Assembly (NCBI GenBank): GCA_030522415.1
Contig: CM060106.1
Location: forward strand, 27,119,967 to 27,183,966
Source of the DNA: Channallabes apus
Taxonomy: Eukaryota; Chordata; Actinopteri; Siluriformes; Clariidae
DNA: 64,000 nucleotides
Direction of reading: 5' to 3'
The position numbers were made by a program, and so were the translations under genes. The notes under the pieces were generated by a model, which was not told the origin of the DNA, made no database searches, and saw only the letters and a program-made list of their open reading frames with translations. This document shows positions 1-11,590 of this stretch, piece by piece. How positions within the stretch are numbered: the stretch's first letter is position 1; the number at the start of each line of letters is the position of its first letter.

Positions 1-495
1 CAAACATGTTAACACTTACTACATAACAGAAAATTTAAATGTACAGTATATTAATTGACTATTTATATTATGTGTTTAAGAACATTATCATAAATATAAA
101 TGAAGGACTGATGGTAATAACACTAAGAAATTACACGATTTGGGACAGAGGAAGAATCTCCTTCTGTGTTCCATCAGTTTCTTTCACCATTTCTGTATAG
201 ATTTTGAAGCGTCTTTCTCTCGTCCTCTTGTTCAAAGTTCAATCTATGGCCTGGTAAGGTCAAGCTGTAAAATACCCTTGTAATTAGTAGAACCCATAAT
301 ACTTTTAGTCTTCACAAGAGTCCACAAACCACTCCACAGAGCACCAAAGACTCGTATCCTTATATTACTTTGGCACATCAGATGATTTCTTTGTGTATAA
401 CGACTCTCATTTTGCTGCCAAGCTGATGCTGAACATGCTTAATGTGTTCATCACAGAAAAAGCTTGCTTTTGTGATTCCAGTTGCAGTTCTATTG
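1..495. other. AT-rich non-coding sequence, no feature seen
   Basis: No open reading frame of interest, no RNA gene and no recognisable repeat was seen. The right part, just before the hAT-type repeat starting near 496, is ordinary single-copy-looking sequence. Confidence 0.5.
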
Positions 496-808
496 TAGTG
501 TTGGCTCGTTCATGTACGATTCGTTCTTTTTGAAAGAGTCTTTAACGTGTCTCATAAGAACGAGTAGTCTCAGAGTGATTAGTTCCTCTTTATACTGCAA
601 AACCCCTTAGGGTATGTACAGCTAACAGAAATGAGTAGTGTACCTTCGAGTCTTTGTCCAAGTCTTTTGTTCGTTCTTGTGACTCCCATAGACGTATTGC
701 AGTGCAATAGATTCAAAAGAACGAACGACTCGGACTAGAAGACTCACAAGAATAACTGTTCAATTCTGTTTCCTGTGTAATGCACTCAACAGTGTCTATG
801 ATAGCCAC

Positions 809-1839
809 TAGGGGTGGGTGATATAACCAAAATCTTCTATCACGGTAGAAGCAATTTTCTCCCTCGATAACGATATATATCACAATATAGCAATTTGTAT
901 CTGAAAATGCATAAATAAAAATTCTAACACAAAGAAACTGTTTTACATAATGTAATTTTATTTAAACTGTGAATTGCTGAGGTTTTCCGCAGTTTTTACT
1001 TTGGCCATATTCGTTTGGAAGCTTGGATTTCAGATGATAGAAAAGGTTTGACGTGTTTCCACCACTTGTTAAAACAGTGCACTTGCGTACCTCACAAATC
1101 ACGTTCATCTCATTCGTATCACTTTTCTTCTACCCAAACCAATTCCACACCACAGACGAGGCACCTTTTTTTCTTTACAATCTCCTCGTTGTCGGTTTCG
1201 TCACATGTAAGCAAACTCACTGCTGCTGCACCGTCTTCTTCCATTGTCGAATTGTATGTGAAGCCAAACACATCAAAAGTGGGACGAAACCGTGGCACCC
1301 GATTGAACCAGATATCTGCGCGGCCCAGTGGACAGCGCAGCGCGACTATCTGTGCGCAGCCGGGTGGATCACGCAGCACGGATTAACTTGATCAGCGCTG
1401 CTCGAATCACAAACCTATGTGACCCACTGTTTTTTATTTAAAAACAATTTATAAAAAATGTCAGGACTGTGTAATATTGTTTCCGCCTTGCCATGCCTGG
1501 TCTGTACGTGCACATCCGAGCGGGGTAAAATGTATTTTGATGGTCGCCGCAGTCTATTTCTATCAGCGTCGCGCAGGTTTGTGATTCGAGCAGGGCTGCT
1601 CAAGTTGGTTCGCGCTGCGCGATCCACCGGGTCTGGATATTTGGTCTGCCCACGCCGGCTCAATCGGGTGCCACGGTTTCGTTCCACTTTAGATGTGTTT
1701 GGCTTCCCATAGAAGTGAATGTGTATTGCGTGGTTACGTCACGTGATCTCAACCGCGATTAAGACGATAGACCAAAATCTCTACCAGTTGACAAATTTCT
1801 ACCGGTTAACCGTGTATACCGGTATATCGCCCACCCCTA
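809..1839. mobile_element. Non-autonomous hAT transposon with perfect 8-bp target duplication
   Basis: The octamer ATAGCCAC stands immediately outside both ends (801-808 and 1840-1847), the 8-bp duplication typical of hAT transposition. Ends are TAGGGGTGGGTGATAT on the left and TAGGGGTGGGCGATATACC read inward from the right. Length is 1031 bp and no transposase is encoded; the short frames in it are shadows of repeat sequence. The interior contains a long inverted repeat (arms near 1260-1422 and 1555-1706). A second, opposite-orientation copy starts at 63478. The left 150 bp differ from the corresponding part of that copy, so the two are related subfamilies or one is a recombinant. Confidence 0.85.
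1260..1706. repeat. Long internal inverted repeat of the hAT element
   Basis: The left arm (about 1260-1422) and the reverse complement of the right arm (about 1555-1706) share the motifs AAGCCAAACACATC, AAACCGTGGCACCCGATTG and GCTCGAATCACAAACCT. The arms are separated by an AT-rich centre around TTTTTTATTTAAAAAC. Folded as single strand this would make a stem of about 150 bp. It is GC-rich relative to its surroundings. Confidence 0.75.
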
Positions 1840-2140
1840 ATAGCCACTCGACAAAAGAATGAACGATTCGGACCAGAAGATACGAGATGTGAGAGGCTCA
1901 TTCTGTTGATCATAATATGTCCTTGGCTGCTATTTAATATTTTCATTACTGGAACTACAGTATAGCCAAATTTTATGTATGTAGATGTGTTGGGGTCTGT
2001 TTATTGCAAATATAACATTATATTTTATTTCTAATCAAAAGAATCAAATTATTTTTAAAAAAGATTTGTTCATTTTGATGAACAAGATTAAAAGAACCGA
2101 GTCACTAAAATGATCCAAAGTTCCCATCACTAACTTATTG

Positions 2141-2491
2141 ATACTTGGTAAAGTTCAGATACTATACTTTGTGAGATTCTCACAGGAATAATTTTTAAGC
2201 ACTTCCCAACAGCCTAATGTAATTAAAGTTTATTTAACAACTTGATTTTGAAACTTAATAATCAAAGGATCCCGTCCTTCAGCATCTTCTTCACTGTGCT
2301 CATAGACCCAATTATTGTCAAATTTAAAATTTCAGACTTATTTTTGTTATGAACCAAATTATGCTTACGGGTATTTTTAATTACTCATGTATTTCACTAT
2401 ACAGTATATTACATGATCAGTGCAGGTTATCAATCCTCTGATTGTTTTGAACTTTGTTATTTTATATCCTGGAGAGAAAATAAAATGTTGT
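2141..2491. other. AT-rich non-coding spacer, nothing recognised
   Basis: No gene, RNA or clear repeat was seen between the hAT-type repeat and the V-SINE. Confidence 0.5.
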
Positions 2492-2503
2492 TCAAGAATG
2501 ACA

Positions 2504-2874
2504 TCATTCATTCATTCATCTTCTATACCGCTTAATCCTGTGTTCAGGGTCGCGGGGGGCCTGGAGCCTATCCCAGGAGACTTCGGGCACTAGGCGGGGT
2601 ACACCCTGGACAGGGTGCCAATCCATCGCAGGGCACACACACATACACACATTCACACACCCAATCACACACTACGGGCAATTTAGCCTAACCTGCATAT
2701 CTTTGGACTGTGGGAGGAAACCGGAGTACCCGGAGGAAACCCACCAAGCACGGGGAGAACATACAGTACAAACTCCATGCACACAGAGATGGGAATCGAG
2801 CCTGGCCGGGGAATCGAACCCAGACCCTGGAGGTGCAAGGCGACAGTGCTAACCACTACACCACCGCGCCGCCC
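2504..2874 (-). mobile_element. V-SINE, full length, with perfect 12-bp target duplication
   Basis: Read on the minus strand it starts with a tRNA-derived head containing a box A-like GTGTAGTGGTTAGCACTG and a box B GATTCC region, continues with the conserved central segment of V-SINEs around CCTCCCACAGTCCAAAGATA, and ends in the LINE-like tail with (ATGA)n repeats. The 12-mer TCAAGAATGACA flanks it on both sides (2492-2503 and 2875-2886), which fixes the boundaries and shows insertion by target-primed reverse transcription. It encodes no protein; frames inside it recur in every copy of the family in this window. Confidence 0.92.
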
Positions 2875-2886
2875 TCAAGAATGACA

Positions 2887-4672
2887 ATTTGTGTTTATTT
2901 ATATAACACTCAGGTTATATGATAAATGATAATAATATAGTCACATATATTTTTCTGCGAAAGGTCCTTCCTCAGGTGGAAACTCTGAATAACTCATGTG
3001 TAATCTCCAATCTATACATGCTTTTTTTTTGCTCATTATATGAAGCAACAGCAATCATTTTTTAAGGGCGCTGTCATAACCTTTGACTATGCAGAGTTCC
3101 ATCACAATGAATTAGATGTTAAACTCAGATAATATGCTGTAGCATGGTTCTTCACGGCTCTAGATATTTTACATTTTAATAGTTTCTTGTCACTGTGTCA
3201 CTGCGACAAAGGTCAAAACACATGCAATAAATAGAAAAGTCACGTTTTGCAAACAGGTTTTAAAAAGTGGACTGGGACTTGTTACATAAGTAAAGGCAAA
3301 TAATCAGATCAGATCACAAATAATTAAAACAGCACTGATTTTTTTTCAGTGTCTTTAAAGTGAAACCAAGAAAAGCTGAGATCCTCCTTAACTTCAAAAG
3401 AATTATAATAAGCACTCATACTGTACATGACGTGTTTGTGCATTGTATTTGCAAAAATCGCCCCGAAACAAAACATACAGTATAGCTTTCACTTACCAAG
3501 AGATGAAGTGTTTCTTTATCTTCCAAAGCACAAACCTGGAACAAAGCAAAAAGGGATGAGTTATTGCTTCATAAACATGGTGACACACTTGATCTGTCAA
3601 ATCAATGTAAAGGCTACTATAAGAAAATCAGTTTCAGATATATTTTGGATGGATCCAAAAATCCACACTGTACTGTATATCACTAACTGTCTAACATAAA
3701 TCTGGTTGTAGAGCAGAAATTCAGTAAAAACAAACAGAGCAAAGCAGCAACAAAGCAAGTAAAAAGTTAAGTATACCTGCTCCATAATGATTAATTCTTC
3801 TATTTATTTAAATCGCCCCATTTATTGTTTCCCTGTAGCCTCCCATTTACATGCGGGAGAAGATAATCTTAGAACGAAATAAAATGCTACAGTATTATCA
3901 CTTTCCCAAGTCATTTTATTAGACTGAGGGTAGAGCACTGTCAAGAACACTGGACCTGCAGTTCGATTTTTATGATGTTTTACTCATTACCCAAAGGCTA
4001 ATTGTGACCTGGTGAATGCAGCCCCCTAGCCTGCAATATTTCTTGGCAAGGCCATGGCTCATGTACAGTATATTAAGTAGAAATGGGTGGAAAAATCGAT
4101 TGAGTTACAAACAGCGATTCTACTGTGTAACAATTCATGTATTGCCCCACTGACTCCAGAATCAATTTTAATTTATATAAATAAAAGAAAGGTTTTGTCT
4201 GTACAGTACATCGGTCACAACCTACTCTTTCAATTATATATTTACATACATTAGAGGACAATAAGCAAGTCTCAATATTTTCTGTCTATATGTCCACCTG
4301 TCTGTCTGTCCATGGACAGTCCGTCAGTATTTGCCTGAAGTTAAACCTGTTCCACAAATTAAATAAAAATGTTGAGTAGAAGGGACGTTACAGTAGAATG
4401 TGCCTGTTAATGTCGCAGCATCCAGTGCTTTTTTTGGATTAATATAGTGATTATCTCAAGGTGGACGTGGTTATACATGTCACTCAAACGTCACCAATCA
4501 ATGCAATACTGTACAAAGTGCCCAAATCCTCACTTACTGAAATCCTCACAAATCCTGACTTACTCCAAAAAAGGCAAGTAGACTATGAAAACTGAACTTT
4601 CAAAGATGAATGGACAGATCAATGTATGTTAATTCTTCCTGCGGGAAGTTCAAAACCAGTTTGTCTCACATG
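2887..4672. other. Non-coding, with faint degraded repeat traces
   Basis: No gene was found. Near 3940-4070 there is a possible worn tRNA-like SINE head (TAGAGCACTG, then AGTTCGATTTT), and 4080-4260 has ACTGACTCCAGAATC-type words resembling a decayed hAT fragment also seen near 29640. Neither is strong enough to call on its own. Confidence 0.4.
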
Positions 4673-5560
4673 TAGGGCTGCAACTAACGATTGTTTTGAT
4701 AATCGATTAGTTGGCCGATAATTTTTTCGATTAATCGGATAAAAAAAAGTGACCGCTTTAATTTGCTGTTTTGCTTAACTATATAAAACCATAAATCATA
4801 AAGTGATGTTTTATTTTATAAAATGTGTTTGGGGTAGTTTACAGTTTATTTCCCAGTTAATTTTTTTATTGGCCGTTTTAAATATCACTGGCAGCACCAG
4901 CAGCGGTCAGATGTGACTTTAGAGAACTTAATGTTCTGTTTACCAAGTCTGGAGTTAATATTACAGCTTACTGTCAGTGTCACAAACTCACAATGTCACT
5001 CCACTTTAACTCAAAAAGATGCTCAAGCTTCGACAATACTATTAATGTCCCTATTACAAAAGCTGCACTACCCGATGAAGAGTGTTTGTGCTCTCTGTAA
5101 ATACTGAGAGAATCTCACCGCCTGTTGTCTGGATAAATTCAGCATTTATTTATTCTTTGGTTAAGAGTTAATCTGCAGGTTATTTCGGTGACTGGAATAT
5201 AATTTGATTCAGTTCATGAGGGACACAAGATGAGGGTAGCTGTACAGGAGCTAGTAACGCTCATAACCGAGTTTATATTTTACACACTTTGGCTGTGACT
5301 TTCCGCGGTAGCGCGAGCGCTTAGTTAACGAGCTGGATAAAAACCCTGAAGTGTTTATCAGTTAAGGAGGAGGAGGGGGGAGGTGTGTAGGGGGGGGGAG
5401 GTGTGAGGGGTTATAGTTTGGCTTCAGAGATGAACTAATGCTCATATAATGTGTTATATCTAATAACTTATTTGTATGAGAAGCGCATTAAATAAATTCT
5501 CGGTTAATTTAATTCAGATGATAATACAGACAGACCGTGGTTAACACTAACAAAGTTCAC
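4673..5560 (+). mobile_element. 5' part of a hAT transposon
   Basis: Starts at TAGGGCTGCAACTAACGATT, a hAT-type terminus, followed by ATAATCGATTAG-type subterminal repeats. The octamer just outside is CTCACATG. The following roughly 850 bp are non-coding 5' region with no transposase frame. The right end is lost; the sequence passes near 5560-5600 into a Tc1 fragment. The same terminus in opposite orientation ends another copy at 21203. The right boundary is approximate. Confidence 0.65.
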
Positions 5561-5602
5561 TGGTTAACATTAGCACAGGCATTTTATTTACATTCCAGAA
5601 TT

Positions 5603-6225
5603 CCATCCCCATGCTTCACTCTGGGCATGCAACAGTCTGGGTGGTACGTTTCTTTGGGGCTTCTCCACACCGTAATTCTCCCGGATGTGGGAAAGACAGT
5701 GAAAGTGGACTCATCAGAGAACAATACATGTTTCACATTGTCCACAGCCCAAGATTTTTGCTGCTGGCACCATTAAAACCCGACGTTTGGCATTGGCACA
5801 AGTGACCAAAGGTTTGGCCTGAACATTTAATTCTGCAGTGAGTTGGGCCGCTGTAGTTTTATGTTGAGTCCACAGTTACTCCTGTTGGATGTGGTTCATC
5901 CTTCTTGGTGGTATGCTGATGTTACCCTGGATACCGTGGCTCTTGATACATCACAAAGACTTGCTATCTTGGTCACAGATGCGCCAGCTAGACGCACACC
6001 AACAATTTGTCCTCTTTTGAACTCCGATATGTCACCTTTAATGTTGTGTGCATTGCACTATTTTATACAAAACAGTGCTATTACTCTAGTAATTAAACCT
6101 TTACACTATGCTCTTACTGGTGGAACGTCCAATCAATGAAGATTAGCCACCAGGCTGGTCAAATTTAGCCATGAAACCTTCAACACTAAATTGGCCAGTG
6201 TTTTAGTTTCATTGTCCAACCCCTG
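5603..6225 (-). pseudogene. Tc1-like transposase pseudogene with 5' TIR
   Basis: On the minus strand this is the first half of a Tc1-like transposon. The terminus at 6225 (CCAACCCC before a TA target) is followed by the 5' leader and then an N-terminal helix-turn-helix region near 5905-6050 with the words EFKRGQIVGVRLAGASV and VSRATVSRV. The sequence then skips to the catalytic core near 5615-5800, with NVKHVLFSDESTFTVF (first catalytic Asp in DES) and MPRVKHGDG. Several frameshifts, stops and an internal deletion between the HTH and core break it, and the C-terminal half and 3' end are missing. It cannot encode an active enzyme. Confidence 0.85.
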
Positions 6226-6296
6226 TACAGTATATACATAAAATTGTTCAAAAGCGGTCTATATACTGTAAGTGGTAACAAAAGTGGTCCAAATAT

Positions 6297-6455
6297 ACTA
6301 TATTGCCAAAAGTAATTGCTTGTCTGCCTTCACATGCATATGAACGTGAGGAACTTCTAATTCTTAATCCATAGAGTTATAACAGCTTCAACTCTTCTGT
6401 GAAGGCTTTCCACAAGGTTTAGGAGTGTGTTTATGGGAATTTTTGTTTATGGGAA
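6297..6455 (+). mobile_element. Fragment of a fish Tc1/mariner-type MITE
   Basis: ACTATATTGCCAAAAGTAAT followed by CTTCACATGCATATGAAC and GCTTTCCACAAGGTTTAGGA is the 5' end of a short non-autonomous element I recognise as common in fish genomes. The copy stops near 6455 after a small local duplication of TTTATGGGAATTTT. No coding content. Confidence 0.6.
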
Positions 6456-6819
6456 TTTTAGAATTATAGGAGTCGTTTTAAAACAAAACTTAATCTTCAT
6501 CTTATCTACTTTATTTGAACGTTCATCTGTGATTCACTCTCTGATGAATGAAAAGGGAATATAATTGATATGATGATGAAAGAAGAACAATTAGCGTCAA
6601 CGAGTTATTTATTGTATTTGTTATATTATTTATTTCTATGCATTAATAAGTTAGGCAGAGTTATGTAGTACAGAAATACATGTGGGCTTCAATGAAATAA
6701 TAATACCACTGATTACATGCATTATTACAACTAGTGATGACGTGTGTGTGTGTATATATACAGTATTCACACAAACACCCATATTTTTATATGCATATAT
6801 TTGCATTTGAGATGGCAAT
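6456..6819. other. AT-rich spacer, nothing recognised
   Basis: No gene was seen; there is a short (GT)(TA) tract near 6740-6760. Confidence 0.45.
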
Positions 6820-7015
6820 ATGTTGTAGTTATTCTATAACCCTACAGATGGAGTGCTCTAAACTATTCACACACTGGCAGGCAGTAAAGCATTGTGTATG
6901 GTGCAAATTATTTGCTAATGCTGTATAGAATTCTAACAAAATCTTAGAATCTCAAATCAGCACAGAGGTATTGCAATAATATCGTTTTGGGAGCTCCCTG
7001 GTGATTCCCAACCCT
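6820..7015 (-). mobile_element. End fragment of a hAT-type element
   Basis: Read on the minus strand from 7015 the terminus is TAGGGTTGGGAATCACCAGG, a hAT-like end seen in many fish non-autonomous elements. The inner part (6840-6930), with TATAACCCTACAGATGGAG and AACTATTCACACAC, matches a related decayed copy near 29690-29780. The other end is not identified, so left boundary and target duplication are unknown. Confidence 0.5.
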
Positions 7016-7927
7016 AATATTCAGTCTTAGACACATTTCCAGTGTGAACATCCTGTCTGTCTGGAGATGTTGACAAGAAAATGCTGCTAATTAAACCATC
7101 TGAAGCTCCTCTTCATCTCGAAGGAGCATTGTTAACAGATCCGGGTTAAAAGAAGGGGTTTATTCTGTACCGTAGACCTGCATATTGAGAGTACTGAGCA
7201 CTTGCTCATAAACCCTGTAGTTCCTTCACTTATCTTCTTCTCCTATCGTACCACTATGAAAACGAGTACAGAGAGCCGTCCTAGCCCAGCCCTTCTGTTG
7301 GAAAACCTGTCGCTCATCCTTTACCTTGACACTAATGTTTGTCATCCTGCAGGGAGAAAATCTGACTGAGCAGATGTTTTTCGTGTGATAAGACCAAGCT
7401 GATCCTCAGCAGACCTGGATGATTTTCCTTACGAATCTGAATGGCTAATTACTGTTGTGTCATTTTAACGTGTCCATCTTAAGAGATTAGTCTTCCAGTC
7501 TAGCAGCGAGACAATATTCAGCTCTGTTTACAGACTTAAGTAAAGGAAAATCCCATTATATTTTAATCAAGACCGTCACCAGCATGGTGAAAAAGATCTC
7601 AATTTAAACATTGAGGCTCTGAGAACACACATAGGCACTGTAACAAGTCAGTGTTCTCCCAGCTGTGATGACACCACACACTATTCCTCTTCACAAACTT
7701 ATCACCATTCTGCATCGTTTAACTTCTAATTACGTGTTTCCCGATCCTCTGATTACTCTGCATATTTCGGGTTTTTCAGAAAAAAAAAACTTGTCACAGC
7801 TCATCATTATATGGGCAAAATTGGATTTCAGAGCAGGATCATGTCTATAAGGCACTACAGAAAGGAACCTCAAGACCCAGACTGTGAAGTACTAATGAAG
7901 GTGTCAAACTAAACTGTAGTTGAGTTT
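7016..7927. other. Non-coding spacer before the DIRS element
   Basis: No reading frame, RNA gene or recognisable transposon was seen over about 900 bp. A short poly-A occurs near 7780. Confidence 0.5.
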
Positions 7928-8125
7928 GTTCCCTTTCAAAGGCTTCTCTCGATGCTGCGTGAAAACGCTATGGGAAACATCTTGTCATGTTGCCGGTTGT
8001 GAAGCATGTGTGTATAAACACGCCAAATTTTGGCCTATATAACTTCGGTCAGGTGATGTCATCTGATGAGACGCACCTGGAAGGTTATAAATAGGAATGA
8101 GCCAGAAACATTCCTCAGATTCTTT
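7928..8125 (+). repeat. Left inverted terminal repeat of the DIRS element
   Basis: From GTTCCCTTTCAAAGGC through GCCAAATTTTGGCCTATATA to CATTCCTCAGATTC this segment is repeated in inverse orientation at 11745-11930. It contains TATA-like GGTTATAAATAGG near 8083-8096, possibly promoter-related. The outermost part is also complementary to the first half of the internal complementary region. Confidence 0.88.
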
Positions 8126-8193
8126 GTCTTCACCTTGTTGTGAGCGTGTCTGTGTTTAAACCAGCAAAATAAGAAAGTGTTTAACTCACCAAT

Positions 8194-9240
8194 ATGGCGG
8201 AGTTTAAACTAGATATCCCTCCGTGTGTGATAATCCATATCGGAGGGCGATCTCTACACTGCTTCGGTTAAGTGCTGCGCGCGCCGCGTATTCCTTGAGA
8301 AGCTTCGAGCCGCCGCGCATTCCTGGCGTAAAACTCGTGCATCTGACAGCGCTGCGCGAGAGGAAGATAAGCTCCTTTCTTTCGCGTTCTCATCACGGGA
8401 ATTCCTCTCTTGCTTCCGCGGAGATGGAAATAGCCTTAAGCACTTAAAAACAGTAGACGGCAGGTTCTGTTGGGTGGCCGGGTGGCGGAGCCTCAACGAC
8501 GCTCTCTCCCCTTTCTTAGCTATCTCCATATGAGCTAACCCTTTCATGGAGTAAGCTGTATTCATCCCGTGTTTCATGGAGTAAGCTGTATTCATCCCTG
8601 AGAGACGCTTCACAGGCTATCTCTCTCCTGGGACATCATCCTTCCTGGAAAGCTTATACTTCCTTTCTAGCTGTGTAGACTTTCATCTTCCCAGGAGGGA
8701 AAAGTTTTTCAGGCAGTAGGTCAGCTTGGTGCTCCTCTGCACACCATGGAGGTTTTGCAGGCCTACCAGGCTGGCCTGCTGAGAGACTTGAGTACTGGCG
8801 GGGCTCTTCAAGATAAGGCACATTGGAATTACGCCGAGCTACAGACTTGTCTCTTCGCAACAAAGCAGACGGCTCGTGCTATCGGCCGTTTTATGGCTGC
8901 TATGGTTTTCGCAGGAGGCACCTGTGGCTAAATCTCAGGCGCATCAAGGATAGGATTGTGCATTCCTCCTTAATGCCCCTATCTCGCCTTCCGGCCTGTT
9001 TAGCGATGTCATTAACTCGGTCGCCACTAGGTTCTGAGGCGAAGTTATACGAACAAGCCTTTGGGAAATTCCCTCCCCGCCGTGCTCAAGAGTCGGGATT
9101 GTCGGCCACCCAGTCTCGACTGGGTCTGACTCTTGCGAGGCATAAAACACAAGGAGGGTGTTTTTTGAAGCCGGGCACCTCCTCGTAAAGATTGGGGTGC
9201 GCCGATTTGCACTATCCGCCTCAAAGAAGTCAGACTGATA
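8194..9240 (+). pseudogene. DIRS gag-like pseudogene
   Basis: An ATG at 8194 starts MAEFKLDIPPCVII, then the frame is broken repeatedly by stops. The second half is more recognisable: near 8950-9030, AFLLNAPISPSGLFSDVINS corresponds to the conserved C-terminal part of DIRS gag-like proteins (a phenylalanine-leucine-x-alanine-proline-x-serine core). The presumed role is packaging of the element RNA. At least three frames are needed to read through it. The start is chosen because it is the first ATG after the left ITR and leader; it is still inference since the frame is not open. Confidence 0.6.
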
Positions 9241-9599
9241 AAAAAAAATTTAAATGGGAGTGGCCCCCCCAATAGGGAGAGGCACCCAGAATTCCTTTCA
9301 AATGAATGAAGTGTTCTCCCTGGCACCCCCAGGAGGTCGGTGTTCTTGCTCAGCCACCACTGGTGTTTCGGGCAACACCAGTCTCCAATAGGCTGTTAGT
9401 TGTTAGTTTTTTTCCTGCCATGTTTCAGGATGGCGAACATCTAACACCCCCCCCCCCCGTTTAACCAAGCCGCCGAGACTTTTGCCCTTTTCTGAGAAAC
9501 TGGCAGCATTGAAGCTACTGCCAAGTATATCTCCTTGGGTACTAAGCACTGGAGAGAGAAACTACAGGATTCAGTTCGCACTTTATCCTTTGTGTTTTC

Positions 9600-10700
9600 A
9601 ATGGCGTGGTCTCCACTTCCATGAAGCCGGAAAGTGCGCATCTGCTGACAGAAGCTGCTGGGGAATGGGGCCATGGAACATGTTCCCCTACCAGACAGTG
9701 AGTCAGGCTACTACAGTCGGTATTTCTTGGTTCCCAAGAGGAACGCGGGCTGCGTCCAATTTTTCAGATTTCGCGGGCTCTTCCGCTATCTGAAAATCAA
9801 TAAATACAGCTTCAATTGTTGACTGTCAAAGTGACTGCTCTCAAATCCTACCAAGAGATTGATTTCTGACAATCGATTTAAGGACGCTTACTTTCATATA
9901 GAAATATTGCCACAACACAGGAGGTTCCTGAGGTTCACTTTCGGGGGCGAAGCTTACCAGTATCGGGTCCTTCCATTTAGTCTAGCTCTCTCACCCGCAC
10001 ATATAAAATGCATGGATGTAGTTCAGGCTCTTACAACTCCAGGGCATCCGTATTTGAATTACATAGACGACTGGCTGGCCCAGTCTCATTAGCTAGCATT
10101 CGACATCAGCATGTCATTCTAGCTCATCTCTGTTTCTCAGGATTGAGACCCAATGCCACGAAAGTGTGCTCTTTCCTGTTCAGATATCAACACATTGGGT
10201 GCCATATGGGATTCTCCCGCTCGTGTCGAACCCATTCTCAACACCCGCAAGGAAAACAAGCTAGACCAGAAAGTGACCATCACTTTCAGAGATCCTAGCG
10301 CTCATGGCTGCTGTATCCACGGTGACACCTTTGGGCCTTCTGCACATGAGAGCATTTCAAGTTGTGGCTAAGAACCAGGGGATTTCACTAGGGCCTATCC
10401 CCAATAAAGGTTACGCGCCAGGTGCTTCGTACAGGTTGCTGATACTAACGACAGATGCTTTGCTCACAGGCTGGGGTGCAGTCTCAGATGACCGTCCAGC
10501 CCAAGGGAGCTGGAGAAGCCATCTTCTCGCGCGGCACATGAATTGCCTCGAGATGATGGCTCTATTTCTGGCCCTAAAGCACTTCCTCCAGCAGTTGAGA
10601 GGCTGCCATGTCCTAGTGCAGGTGGACAACACTATGGCAGTCTCATATTATCGCCAGGGCGGACTGTGCTTGCACCGCTAATAGCTAGCGCACCAGGTTC
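9600..10700 (+). pseudogene. DIRS reverse transcriptase / RNase H pseudogene
   Basis: RT homology is clear from 9859 to 10092: DAYFHIEILPQHRRFLRF, then YQYRVLPFSLALSP and the catalytic YIDDWL. After stops and frameshifts the RNase H domain follows at about 10435-10670, with TTDALLTGWGAV (first Asp), NCLEMMALFLALKHF (Glu) and VQVDNTMAVSYY (second Asp). Upstream, 9640-9790 carries degraded RT N-terminal sequence. In an active element this protein copies element RNA to DNA. Here at least four lesions separate the blocks. It sits directly between the gag-like and recombinase blocks, as in other DIRS1 elements. Confidence 0.85.
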
Positions 10701-10719
10701 CTGTCCCTCAGGGCGATTT

Positions 10720-11500
10720 ACATTCCAGCATGAATGTGGGAGCAGTAGTACTGTCCAGTCTATCTCTGACATACGGGGAATGGAAACCCCACTCCGAAGT
10801 AGTCAGGGAGACATTTCATGTAGCAGAGGTGGACCTCTTGCCTTGCAAGATATACTTCGCCTTTTACTGCTCTTCAGATTTACGTCCACCGCATCAGCTA
10901 GTGGCGTAGGTCAGAGCAGCTTTTACATGTTTTGGATGAGAGATGCTATTGCCCTCTCCTATGAGGCGCGTGGACTCACTTCGCCTCTAGGAATCAGGGC
11001 TCATTCAACCAGGGGGATCGCCTCATCTATTGAACTAGCAAGAGGTATTCCCCTGCAGCAAGTGTTGCTAAGCAGGTAGACCCAGTCCACTGCCGAATTG
11101 CTTCAGTGCTGGAGTTTCTGCAGGATGCACCTAACTGCATTGTTTTGAAGCCTTCTGTCCTTCGCCTTTTACAGCCTTGGAGCAGGAGAAACTTCACTTA
11201 CTGTCCAGTACGTGCTCTTCAGATTTACGTCCACGGCACCAGCCAGTGGCGTAAGTCAGAGCGCCACTATACTGGGTGAGAGATGCATATTGCCCTCTCC
11301 TATGAGGCGCGTGGGTTCACTTCGCCTCTAGGAAGCAGGGCTCATCCAACCAGGCTGATCGTCCCAGTTTGCACCAGCAGGAGGTATCCCCTGCAGCAAT
11401 TGTGTGGTGCGGAGGGTTGGTCCTCCCCGCACACATTTCTTACATTTATAATCTGGATGTTCATGCTACTCCGGGCTCATGGTCCCCGAGTTAGCTGCCC
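10720..11500 (+). pseudogene. DIRS tyrosine recombinase pseudogene with internal duplication
   Basis: The recombinase C-terminal domain is recognised by YEARGLTSPLGIRAHSTRG, which holds the H-x-x-R catalytic pair, near 10957-11015. The same block recurs at 11300-11360 as YEARGFTSPLGSRAHPTR. Between them lies an N-terminal-type segment (RIASVLEFLQDAPN, about 11092-11145) and PVRALQIYVHG. After the second block, GWSSPHTF is followed in another frame by YNLDVHA, which holds the likely nucleophilic tyrosine. The order is thus C-terminal block, N-terminal block, C-terminal block, showing deletion plus duplication. The enzyme would integrate the circular cDNA in an active element; this copy cannot. 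Confidence 0.82.
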
Positions 11501-11590
11501 AGGCATAGTTCTGAGACCTTCTCGGCCTTGTGCGCACACGCTACACAACCTTAGGGTCCAGACACTTGCAGTGCGGTGGCATTGGTATTC

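Larger units (their letters stand above)
496..2132. mobile_element. Decayed hAT-type repeat interrupted by a second hAT
   Basis: The left end begins TAGTGTTGGCTCGTTCATG and the right end, read on the minus strand, begins TAGTGATGGGAACTTTGG, so the two ends form an imperfect terminal inverted repeat. The flanking octamers (488-495 and 2133-2140) agree only in their last five bases, so a target duplication is suggested but not proven. The interior carries repeated tracts of the type GTTC(G/A)TTCTTT and their complements near 510-760 and 1850-2110, with no coding capacity. The 809-1839 hAT lies inside it, so this repeat is the older of the two. Family assignment is inferred from the ends only. 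Confidence 0.45.
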
